From contig JAJDWA010000029.1 of NCBI GenBank assembly GCA_022825825.1, forward strand, positions 1 through 64,000: a stretch of DNA of 64,000 nt, given 5' to 3'. This stretch comes from Candidatus Poribacteria bacterium (lineage in GTDB: Bacteria > Poribacteria > WGA-4E > WGA-3G). Positions 57,901 through 64,000 of this stretch are shown here, in pieces (positions within the stretch are counted from its first letter, which is position 1; each line of letters opens with the position of its first letter). Both the position numbers and the translations under genes were made by a program. The notes beneath the pieces are model-generated. The model made no database searches. It saw only the letters and a list, made by a program, of their open reading frames with translations, and was not told the DNA's origin.

Positions 57901-58424
57901 TCGATTACATCACGCGTCCTGTGCAACTCGCCTTAGGACGTTTTGGAGAGTTTGAGACTATTCCCGAAACTGAATATAAACTCATGCAGCATCCAGGTTC
58001 AACGCAAGTGGTTCTGACGTATAATTCACCTGAACTTGAACCTCGCGAATATCAACTCCGACTCACAGCGAGCGACCTTGATGGTAATGAGGGAGAGAGC
58101 GAAATCACCTTTCATGTCCATGGCAAACTCCAATTAGTGGAACCCTTGAATTATCCAAATCCGTTCACACGGGATACTACAGTGACCTGTGAATTGACAC
58201 GCCCTGCGGAATCGCTTACTGTCAAAATATACACGCTTACGGGACGGCTTATCAGGCAACTTAAAACAGAGGCACCTGCAGGATTTATACAGCTTAAGTG
58301 GGATGGTAAAGATGATGATGGAAACGAGGTTGCAAACGGGGTCTACTACGGAAAAATTATTGTGAAAAGCCTTGATGATGAAAAAGACCAGACCCACATT
58401 CTGAAAATGATGAAATTGAAATAG
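51978..58424 (+). CDS. giant C25 (gingipain/PorU-like) peptidase with FlgD-like C-terminus
   Basis: About 2,149 aa. An N-terminal signal sequence lies near ASCFISLSILFVLSFAAIA. A propeptide-like region includes YKLYVDESGVYKVTAASL. The C25 cysteine-peptidase domain occupies about 650-1080: YLVIFGDGTYDFRG, catalytic His954 in QYAGHGG and Cys988 in LSCYNGYF, 34 apart as in gingipains. After it come beta domains, one like CARDB (ESNEQDNIGYRQLTV), and a FlgD-Ig-like end: LNYPNPF, YTLTGRLIRQL and NGVYYGKI. PorU, the type IX sortase, is C25 with such a tail but about half this length. PorV-like gene follows. The start is uncertain (also ATG 52092, TTG 51906). Confidence 0.8.
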   Translation: MLSIEYWNGRSASLRKRILATFLYTVQRFLRIRISVRAMCASCFISLSILFVLSFAAIADNSERHTRILTQTTTANGITVNFSLPQLHVTQAKPDAQFKSAGGGVYHTVKYSECDWIREAGYPRLPATRLLLAIPSDSQLNNADISIKAGALQTRSGVRLLQDKKEVNPNLYPAVLARIEMDGYIRSQRVISLALHPVQYNAATRELRYYSSLTVFVPFNSQLETRGTGTTFNASPANLNNALLPYEQTISHHIFNYTDYHKVFNVDLERGRSVGAGIGSLPSAPAAPGRTDQSLQPRYKLYVDESGVYKVTAASLLTDWGIDLVGIDPRKVRLTHGEQEIPIYISGAVDGSFDAEDAIFFLAHSSTDPESPFPKNAYTLWNVYWLSIANEGQHPTRVPQIEASPSDATAVQVPTFRSRVVFEEDHLTNNLEFVQPDAVAAGDKHKWFDALDFWYWDGIKNASEIGELRLEFPLYDIAKSFDPPEVQVVLQGGTPVTHEILASVNSVQFDRATWDYQAQVTLSKRLRAWNNLKDVAQGETNVLSLTRIDTTFEEDTTRYPYHIYLNRFWVDYTRLFLAVNDQLRFGTPTKAKQDSGNKGVKHQFRIDAFLNPQINVFETDGNTLTAKLQGVNIARRTTDKEMRTRLKALNSGDIRTVPNITYTATFQIPDTRTTEFIAVAEPALRRPVQVETVPPSDLRNPLNGADYLILAHPRFRDAAERLASWRATAAGGGYRTKVVDVTDVYNTFGDGTVHPIWIKNFLKHAYQNWAPPALSYLVIFGDGTYDFRGIDKDIYLEPPELTGYIPPHYITTDSFGRTSADHWYATVSGHDEFVDFYIGRLSVESEAEADTVVEKIINYEAKRPNGAWRRRIISVADDEVSNSGDHIFKKSLNEIAKDHTRLGYETVEIYLEDVIDEVEAKPDQFPETFPQHVAKERIINALGEGGVVAQYAGHGGRVVWAHEIIFDNTSIDKVKETEHLPFMLVLSCYNGYFDKPGEPSMAEKLLRKERGGIIGMLSATRLTYGSGNDALNRIIFDMLFQRDVRQLGPLSFDSKLEYLLTEGTSQLDIMLEYTLFGDPAMQIAMADYEILPTIETKTVKTGEIFKVAPGFIQTARYDPVTQKKVFTRNTSFDGELTVKVVFPGEQLVGVDKTGARKEYYAGDVIRTKTLSVKRGSYPEVEFSVPENISPGDAHVEYYAENTTEIAVGGDGFTVEVPKILDIKPKVVTTSTGEDMFEISVLVSDDKKETVSVVLEWRNLQSADHGKVSLVPAETNSDSTSALASTARWWKLPELLPVPTDGSSLRYDIQVEDIDKFVVISDYYRFYPYRYPNLSVVSKRHEHVGQISYKLGDPKGAAQERFLSVDIEVVGSTNSDDEPISEKDLVSDLGLSDVNIEVVFFSGNPDIDGNDIVDSDANLLGRTQIKPNDWVVRNPLHQRSNAYTPDPLNINPIATAAIPISLRSGVHDVFVYIDPIFSEADQPGKVLESNEQDNIGYRQLTVSGNIIGEVSARTVSADGGVRIVTPAGVVAEKGALLTVRPIVQDTVDPEDAYLIGGTGEVRNTKTELPFPIIGSQRKATLKTEMLFPVAFPTHASLQGYTLQLNEAGVDDLWNSFKLQAPVAVELDFDWTALQQEVINELFGNEADVSIDMSSIEETLSTAVETRARDLGAYLWLDALANWTRLESEVKRQTNGKIYTATRATQVWNDNTSDGVIRDVHIPQEGVDVGVWMVLFETARTYRLLFVPEKPSEGTPSNNHQLEEIARGIPLTSFTNVGINPTANVPEFTFNIEYGDIPFQFGDVLRFSVTQIEIPDQQTVQFYTSAFASGNKGDGTIQYIDLPQETTVPQDTWLILFVSPTQFQIEGKNSGVLTAGGAPVYGTVGKPFEYSDYGLNLLITQGRRVFTAGDRFLFETTQVGTIQAKTSYLGTLTCLRSEDKVPPDIQLTIGNQKHFTPGAPVDADPLIQATLTDARGIDYITRPVQLALGRFGEFETIPETEYKLMQHPGSTQVVLTYNSPELEPREYQLRLTASDLDGNEGESEITFHVHGKLQLVEPLNYPNPFTRDTTVTCELTRPAESLTVKIYTLTGRLIRQLKTEAPAGFIQLKWDGKDDDGNEVANGVYYGKIIVKSLDDEKDQTHILKMMKLK

Positions 58425-58496
58425 TTAGTAACTGTCCGCAATCGGCAGTCGGCTTTCTGAAAACTAATTGCTGATGACTGATAGCCATTTTAAAAT

Positions 58497-59501
58497 ATGA
58501 GAAAAATTCTTTTTATATCTATCCTTTTTATATGCGTAATACTACCTGCAGCAGCTGAGCGAACATATACAGCGGATTTCCTCACATTCGGGACAGGTGC
58601 GCGGCCGTTGGGCATGGGCAACGCCTTCACTGCTATCGCTGATGAAGCAAGCACCGCTTACTATAATCCTGCTGGTATCGCACAGCTAACGCATCACGAG
58701 TTTAATTTTATGCACGCTACGCTTGCGGACCTTGCTGCGTATGATGTGGCAAGTTATATCTACCCGTTTTCTCCAAAAATGACCTTCGGTATCAGTTGGC
58801 TCCGTGTCGGCGTGGACGACATCCCGATCACAGGGGTTCCAGTTACCACCAGGGCAATTGGCCCTAATAACCGTCCTTACGTTGTTGGCACTTTTAGCAA
58901 TACAAGTAATGCTATGCTGCTGAGCGGCGCACGGCATCTCACAACTTTACCGCGAAATGTTTCTATCCATCTCGGTGCCAGTCTCAAATTAATTTATATT
59001 GATACATATCGTAATATCAACGCTATCGGTGGCGGAAGCGATCTCGGTATTTTGGCAAAAACGAACCAAGATAAACCGACAGCCTTCTCTTTCGGCATTG
59101 TCGCGAGCGATTTTCTCACAACCAAACTCTATTGGAACACATCGCCAGAAAACGCTGGTGAAACACCTCACACTGAAACACTTTTGCCTCGTTTCAAAAT
59201 AGGAGTTGCTTACCATCAGAAACTTGCTATTTTTGATAGCAAACTCACCTTAGCAGCCGATGTAGACACCCGCAACGACTATGAATTTTACACCGGTGCA
59301 GAATACGTTCTCTTTGATCTGTTAGCACTTCGTTGTGGATTTGATGGACGAAATGGGACCTCCCGCGCGATGTACTTCACCGCTGGTGCTGGCCTCCAAC
59401 TCCGCTTCGTTACCGGCGCAGCATTTCATGTTGACTATGCCTACCAACGACAACCAGATTTAGGCATCAGCAATCGCCTCTCCCTCCGCGTCCGGTTTTA
59501 G
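58497..59501 (+). CDS. PorV/UPF0164-like outer-membrane beta-barrel protein
   Basis: A 334-aa protein with a signal peptide at 1-20 and repeated amphipathic strands ending in an aromatic-rich C-terminus (LGISNRLSLRVRF). The N-terminal FLTFGTGARPLGMGNAFTAIADEASTAYYNPAGIA is the hallmark of the PorV/PorQ (UPF0164) family, related to FadL barrels. In type IX systems PorV presents cargo to the PorU sortase. It lies 72 bp downstream of the C25 peptidase, as porU and porV often are, so the pair probably acts together. Confidence 0.8.
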   Translation: MRKILFISILFICVILPAAAERTYTADFLTFGTGARPLGMGNAFTAIADEASTAYYNPAGIAQLTHHEFNFMHATLADLAAYDVASYIYPFSPKMTFGISWLRVGVDDIPITGVPVTTRAIGPNNRPYVVGTFSNTSNAMLLSGARHLTTLPRNVSIHLGASLKLIYIDTYRNINAIGGGSDLGILAKTNQDKPTAFSFGIVASDFLTTKLYWNTSPENAGETPHTETLLPRFKIGVAYHQKLAIFDSKLTLAADVDTRNDYEFYTGAEYVLFDLLALRCGFDGRNGTSRAMYFTAGAGLQLRFVTGAAFHVDYAYQRQPDLGISNRLSLRVRF

Positions 59502-59564
59502 ATAGTGCCAACATTGGTTTCAAGGAATTAAACTGATGGCTGACTGCCGAAAGCCGGTAGCCAC

Positions 59565-60740
59565 CTATGGACAAACAAATTTTCCTAACACCTTCCCACA
59601 CGATGCTCCCGTAGCATTCGGTACATTACCAAAATTGCTATGCACTGCTTCGTTCGCAAGAATAGCAAACGCAATTGCCTCTTTCGCATCGCCTGAAATA
59701 CCTTTTTCTGTTACATCAACAACTGGAATGGGATCAAACGTTTCGGCGAGACCACTCATAATCAGTGGATTCCGTGCCCCGCCACCGCTGACGTACAAAA
59801 TATCCAGCGGTGTTTCTGTTTCAACAAAATTCTGATAATATAGACCAATACTCTCAACTGTCAATGCTGTGAGTGTTGCAAGTCCATCATATTTTGAAAT
59901 TTCTTGTGCTTGAATCTGTTGTAGGCAGGCATTTGCAAACGTTGTCCCGAACATCTCACGTCCTGTCGTTTTGGGCGGGGATAACTCAAAAAACGGATGT
60001 GCAAGCCACATTGCTAAAAGGTCTGGGTACACCGTGCCTTGCTTTGCCAATTCTCCATTTTCATCAAACTGCTTGGCACCATCTGTTATCTTTTGAACGC
60101 ATGCATCTAAAATCATATTGCCGGGCCCTGTATCTGATGCTTGAACTGCTTCAATGCCGCAACCTGCTGGTAACACTGTCAGATTAGCAATACCGCCTAT
60201 GTTCAAAAGTCCAATTGTCTGTGTTGAATGGTGAAATAGTATATAATCAGGGTATGCGATTAACGGTGCGCCTTCACCGCCTGCTGCGACGTCTGCCACC
60301 CGAAAATCAGCGATTGTTGGGATACCTGTTTCATGCGCTATCACAGCAGGTTCGCCAATCTGTAGTGTTGCGGGGGTTGGTGCTGAAGGCATGTGGTGAA
60401 TCGTTTGCCCATGCGAACCGATGAGGTCAATTTGTGATGGGGCGATGCCTACCTTTTTTAGCACTGCCAAAGTACTTTCCGCGAATCGTTTGCCCAACAC
60501 AAAATTCATTGTGCAGATTTCGTCAACTCGTGCCGTTTCAATGCTAAAAAGGTCAAAAATCCTGTCTCTAATATCAGGTTTATACGGAATTGTTTCAAAT
60601 GCTATCAGGTCTATTTCTGTCGTCAATCCTGATCCCGTTATTTGAACAATGGCAACATCCACGCCATCCGCAGATGTTCCGCTCATTAAGCCGATAACTT
60701 TCTTTTTTTCTTTTTGTAGCAAATCAAAAAATGGTTTCAT
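59565..60740 (-). CDS. anmK: anhydro-N-acetylmuramic acid kinase
   Basis: About 391 aa of the ASKHA sugar-kinase fold. VIGLMSGTSADGVDVA is the N-terminal phosphate-binding signature, GGIANLTVLPAG and DTGPGNMILDA follow, and VSGGGARNP is the C-terminal nucleotide-binding motif. The enzyme opens and phosphorylates anhydro-MurNAc to MurNAc-6-phosphate in peptidoglycan recycling. ATG 60740 is used; a TTG three codons earlier is possible. It is the last gene of an operon with the NamZ and serine-hydrolase genes (33-bp gap). Confidence 0.9.
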   Translation of the reverse strand: MKPFFDLLQKEKKKVIGLMSGTSADGVDVAIVQITGSGLTTEIDLIAFETIPYKPDIRDRIFDLFSIETARVDEICTMNFVLGKRFAESTLAVLKKVGIAPSQIDLIGSHGQTIHHMPSAPTPATLQIGEPAVIAHETGIPTIADFRVADVAAGGEGAPLIAYPDYILFHHSTQTIGLLNIGGIANLTVLPAGCGIEAVQASDTGPGNMILDACVQKITDGAKQFDENGELAKQGTVYPDLLAMWLAHPFFELSPPKTTGREMFGTTFANACLQQIQAQEISKYDGLATLTALTVESIGLYYQNFVETETPLDILYVSGGGARNPLIMSGLAETFDPIPVVDVTEKGISGDAKEAIAFAILANEAVHSNFGNVPNATGASCGKVLGKFVCP

Positions 60741-60772
60741 GGATTCCAAAGCCGACCACTGATAGCTATTAA

Positions 60773-61942
60773 CTAATACAGCAGATGAGGTTCTCGCCTT
60801 ACTCGAAATTGTTCTATATCAATTGACCATGACTCAATAATTTCACCGCATGGTGTTCCAGCTAACAGTGTTTCTCGGAGCGTTGAACTGCCCGCTAATC
60901 TATCAAAATGTGTCTCTCTAAATTCAAATTCACTGGGATGTTCAGCAATTAATATCCCTAACATCCATATCGCAACTTCAACGGGGGTGACCTGCTTTGT
61001 ATCGGTGATATGGATCGCAACGCCGTGGCACACTTCACCTTCGTATTTGGAAAATTGTGGCGTAAACACAATTGGACGGAATAGCACTCCCAAAAACTCG
61101 CACTCGTTCAATTGAATCGCCCATAATTGACTATCTATCCACGGTGCGCCAATATATTCAAACGGTTTTGCTGTACCGCGTCCTTCGCTCACATTAGTGC
61201 CTTCAAATAGGCAGGTCCCTGGATAGAGTGTGGCAGTCTCAAGCGTTGGCATATTTGGGGAAGGCGGCACCCAATGCAGCCCCGTTTCGTTGTACCACAT
61301 CTCTCTATGCCATCCTTGCATACGAGCTACCTTAAGTGGAAAGTTAAATCCCTGTTCCGCATGAAAAAGTCTGGCGATTTCGCCAATTGTCAGTCCATAT
61401 CGCGCAGGGATCGAATACGGTCCAACTAACGATGTATAGTCAGATTCCAACCTCGGCCCCTCTATGCCGGTCCCTCCGATAGGATTTGGACGATCTGCAA
61501 CAATACATTCAACACATTTCCCCGACTCCATTGACCGTTCAAGTGCTTTCATTGCTTCCAGCAACGTGCCGAGATACGTATAATACCGTGCTCCCACATC
61601 CTGTATATCGTAGATGAGCACATCTAAAGTTTGGAGTGCTTCTGTCCAAGCAAAGGGTGTTGTTCCATATAGGCTATAGATCTGTAGTGTGTTCTCCTCT
61701 GTCTCGGTTTCTTTTTGATTTGGACGATACGTTGAGTCTGCTATCTTTACACCATCTTGCGCTGCACCCCACAAACCATGTTCCGGTGAAAAAAGCGTTA
61801 CCAAATTGAATTCTTTTAACAATTCAATTGTATGCGTCAAGTTTTCATCAACACCTGTGTGATTTGTTAACAGACCGACAGATTTTCCATCAAGCCATTC
61901 CTGTTTTTCTGTGAGTAGATGGGTTATACCGAGTTTTATCAT
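60773..61942 (-). CDS. exo-beta-N-acetylmuramidase NamZ-like (DUF1343)
   Basis: About 389 aa. The DUF1343 fold is recognised by GLLTNHTGVD, LFSPEHGLWG, DIQDVGARYYTYL near 120, VADRPNPIGG, and GTNVSEGRGT. Family members release N-acetylmuramic acid from the non-reducing ends of peptidoglycan chains. The start is ATG 61942, whose ATGA overlaps the stop of the upstream hydrolase gene, so the two are translationally coupled; the frame is open a further 11 codons. No signal peptide is seen, which is unusual for a cell-wall hydrolase and suggests action on imported fragments or another export route. Confidence 0.85.
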   Translation of the reverse strand: MIKLGITHLLTEKQEWLDGKSVGLLTNHTGVDENLTHTIELLKEFNLVTLFSPEHGLWGAAQDGVKIADSTYRPNQKETETEENTLQIYSLYGTTPFAWTEALQTLDVLIYDIQDVGARYYTYLGTLLEAMKALERSMESGKCVECIVADRPNPIGGTGIEGPRLESDYTSLVGPYSIPARYGLTIGEIARLFHAEQGFNFPLKVARMQGWHREMWYNETGLHWVPPSPNMPTLETATLYPGTCLFEGTNVSEGRGTAKPFEYIGAPWIDSQLWAIQLNECEFLGVLFRPIVFTPQFSKYEGEVCHGVAIHITDTKQVTPVEVAIWMLGILIAEHPSEFEFRETHFDRLAGSSTLRETLLAGTPCGEIIESWSIDIEQFRVRREPHLLY

Positions 61943-62997
61943 CCAAAAACTATCCTGTGGAATTGATTTCGGCACTCAATAATGCCAGGACGTTGCGCGT
62001 CCGGATGAACCCGATTTGTCAACAATATCGCAGCTATTCCTTTTTCAAGATCAATCCGTATTGAGGTGCCGGTGAAACCGGTATGATACATAGACCCGTC
62101 AGCAAGGATATGCCAACCGATACTCCGTTGCTCAGAAACAGCAGGAGGTGTTTGCGGTGTGGCTAACGTTTGGACGCTGTCCGGAGATAGAAACGTGCCA
62201 CCATCTTGGAGTAGCATTTGACAAAAGGTGATAAGGTCCCTTGCATTAGAAAAAAGGCCCGCATTGCCAGAAACACCACCCAGAAAATTAGCATTTTCAT
62301 CGTGGACCTCTCCGACAATTACGCCTTCACGCCAGTTATGACCACGATAAAAGCGTCCGTGCTGGTCTGAGTTCACCATCCTTCGTTCAAAACTGTTTGA
62401 ATCTTCTGTTGCTGCACAGTTATCGTGCATCTGTGGTGGTGGATTGTATAAGGTGCGGTTCATGCCGAGCGGTTTGAAGATAGCGTTATGCGCCAAACGC
62501 TCTAACGATTCTCCCGTGATGCCAGAGATAAGTTTTCCCATAAGAATGTATCCTAAGCAGCTATAGGTAACTTTCTCACCAGGGGCAGCTTCAAGCGGCA
62601 TGCTACCCAAATGTTCAATCACATCTTCAGGTGAATCTGTTTCAATATAGAGCGGTTTCCACGCAGGTAAACCGGACGTATGCGCGAGAAGATGGCGACA
62701 CGCGATATGCGGTTGTTTGAACGCGGGTAGATATGTTTGTACTGGTGCATCTAACGACAACTTTCCCGATACAATCAACTGCATGGTAAGCGTGCCAATG
62801 ACAATAGGTTTTGTCAAGGAGGCGAGATCAAACAACGTATCGTGGAGCATCGGTGCCTGTTTGGGCTTTATGATGCGATGTCCAAACGCTGCGTGATAGA
62901 TAATCTCGTCTTTTTTAAGGATAGCAACAACAGCACCGGGGAATATCTTTTCGGTAATTTTCTGTTCAATGAGTGTTGAAATTGCTTTAGCAGTCAT
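61939..62997 (-). CDS. serine hydrolase of the beta-lactamase/AmiE-like family
   Basis: About 352 aa of the class C beta-lactamase/DD-peptidase fold. SLTK (S-x-x-K nucleophile motif, near 62-65), YSCLGY (Y-x-x motif near 147) and HTGFTG (the KTG-like third motif) are visible. In Bacillus subtilis a protein of this fold (AmiE, formerly YbbE) that removes the stem peptide from MurNAc lies beside NamZ; the same neighbourhood here suggests that role over antibiotic hydrolysis. ATG 62997 is used; a GTG directly before it is possible. It is first in the operon. Confidence 0.75.
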   Translation of the reverse strand: MTAKAISTLIEQKITEKIFPGAVVAILKKDEIIYHAAFGHRIIKPKQAPMLHDTLFDLASLTKPIVIGTLTMQLIVSGKLSLDAPVQTYLPAFKQPHIACRHLLAHTSGLPAWKPLYIETDSPEDVIEHLGSMPLEAAPGEKVTYSCLGYILMGKLISGITGESLERLAHNAIFKPLGMNRTLYNPPPQMHDNCAATEDSNSFERRMVNSDQHGRFYRGHNWREGVIVGEVHDENANFLGGVSGNAGLFSNARDLITFCQMLLQDGGTFLSPDSVQTLATPQTPPAVSEQRSIGWHILADGSMYHTGFTGTSIRIDLEKGIAAILLTNRVHPDAQRPGIIECRNQFHRIVFG

Positions 62998-63116
62998 CAC
63001 CCATAAGTTTATCTTATTTTCTAAATGGTGTCAATAGATTTGTTGTGAGTAGGGGGCGCAGCTCATAAATGGGAGTGCTATCAACAGTGCTGGCAAAATT
63101 AAACACAACGTGTTTC

Positions 63117-64000
63117 TCATCGGTAAGTTTTGAATCTGTACCTTTCTAACTTGATCCGATGGAGATGTTTTCCCGTTTCCGCATCCATCAGTTCAATTTC
63201 TTTACGAATCATAACGCCGTTGCTTTTAGGAACTATCTGATCGAGTTCATAGCTTCTACAGACTGCGACAGTCCTTCCATCCGGACTAAACACCATTACA
63301 GTAGGTCCACCTCCCGAATTTTGTTCTCTGAATTTTCGGAGGACTCGTCCCCTTTTCACATCCCATAGAAGAACACTCAGTATACTGCAACTTACAAGTG
63401 TGCTACCATCTGGACTAAATGCTATACTATCAACCCCATCACGTGGCGGCCTCTCTTGATCCAGATCCTTCAAATTTCTTGTACTATCCCTTCCGAGTGT
63501 TCTGGTTTGTTGTCCCGTGTTCACATCCCATAAGCGAATGGGGGCGGAATCTCCACCACTTGCGAGCAGTTTCCCATCCGGACTAAACGCCACGCTTCGG
63601 ATATCATACCTATGCCCCTTTAAAGTCTGAAGAAGTTTCCCCGTTCGTGCGTCCCACAGATGTACTGTGGGGTTTCGCCCCCGACTATCTGCAGTAAGAG
63701 TCAAGGAGTCACCCGCAGCGATAATAATGCCATCCGGACTAAATGCCACACTATTTACCCTTCTCGCCTGTCCTGTTAGGGTTCGGATGTGCTCGCCCGT
63801 TTGCGTATCCCATAAACGCACTATGCCATCCGTTATCCAACCATCCATAGTGATAGATACGTTATTCACTGTGCCTTTTCTTGCCGGACCATCCTTAGTG
63901 ATAACCCTGGACCCTCCTGTAGCGATAATCCTGCCATCCGGACTAAACGCCAGACACCCGAAAGATGAATATTCTGGCCCATCTTCGATTGTCCGGAGGA
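63117..64000 (-). CDS. WD40-repeat protein, truncated at the window edge
   Basis: The frame continues to the end of the window, so the N-terminus lies outside. Six WD40-type repeats are visible in the portion seen, with the pattern CLAFSPDGRI, SVAFSPDGII, SVAFSPDGKL, SIAFSPDGST and MVFSPDGRT alternating with VRLWDTQTGEHIRTL-type strands. A beta-propeller interaction scaffold of the kind common in complex bacteria. The C-terminus lacks the W tail. Confidence 0.8.
   Translation of the reverse strand, partial: LRTIEDGPEYSSFGCLAFSPDGRIIATGGSRVITKDGPARKGTVNNVSITMDGWITDGIVRLWDTQTGEHIRTLTGQARRVNSVAFSPDGIIIAAGDSLTLTADSRGRNPTVHLWDARTGKLLQTLKGHRYDIRSVAFSPDGKLLASGGDSAPIRLWDVNTGQQTRTLGRDSTRNLKDLDQERPPRDGVDSIAFSPDGSTLVSCSILSVLLWDVKRGRVLRKFREQNSGGGPTVMVFSPDGRTVAVCRSYELDQIVPKSNGVMIRKEIELMDAETGKHLHRIKLERYRFKTYR

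Noticed and set aside
61939..62997. Beta-lactamase antibiotic-resistance gene
   Set aside because: The fold fits, but the operon with NamZ and AnmK favours a muropeptide role and the third motif is HTG rather than KTG.

Overview
The window is a chromosomal segment of an uncultured-type Gram-negative bacterium, moderately AT-rich and with roomy intergenic regions. Several families point to Candidatus Poribacteria or a close relative: secreted LamG and TolB/WD40 beta-propeller proteins, DUF4159, FlgD-type C-terminal tails, small proteins containing YELPNGE, and dispersed GGTAGGTGCGGTT-type intergenic repeats. This placement is an inference from recognised families; no database search was possible.

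Layout. 0-10 kb: a LamG protein, an orphan adenine methyltransferase, a secreted propeller protein, a tandem HtrA protease pair, and a TolB-like/secreted-protein cassette (locus A) with a long structured leader. 10-17 kb: a DinG-type helicase, a lipoprotein, and a small stress/defence patch (zeta-type kinase, coupled 68-aa protein, HI1420-type HTH protein, large unknown with a possible HEPN end). 17-31 kb: purB, a NAGPA-type protein, a Tat-exported DUF4159 protein, an oxidoreductase/lipoprotein/metalloprotease operon, and three paralogous lipoproteins. 30.4-41.6 kb: the replication-origin region, with ispH and rpmH leftward and dnaA, oriC, recF, dciA, gyrB and gyrA rightward; dnaN is not where it is expected. 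41.6-51.8 kb: TPR, metallopeptidase, BNR-repeat, CsgG-like lipoprotein, HepT-like, the second TolB cassette (locus B) and a quinone oxidoreductase. 52-59.5 kb: a giant C25 (gingipain/PorU-like) peptidase followed by a PorV-like outer-membrane protein. 59.5-63 kb: a muropeptide-recovery operon (serine hydrolase, NamZ, AnmK). The window ends inside a WD40 protein.

Most notable signals. (1) Loci A and B share a whole architecture: a perfect TTGACA-17-TATAAT promoter, a 355-385-nt leader containing a homologous 135/137-nt element closed by the same terminal stem with a compensatorily changed long hairpin, a small secreted-protein gene, an intercistronic hairpin, then a TolB-like propeller gene. 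This looks like an undescribed structured RNA and gene cassette. (2) Four exported proteins of unrelated fold end in the same tail, V-x-P-x-x-K-x-x-x-x-W-x-x-[LI]-[KR], a candidate sorting or anchoring signal. (3) A PorU-PorV-like pair plus FlgD-like tails suggests a type IX-like export route running alongside it. (4) oriC has helically phased TGTTGATAA repeats and a DnaA whose base-contact motif is changed from RDH to QNH.
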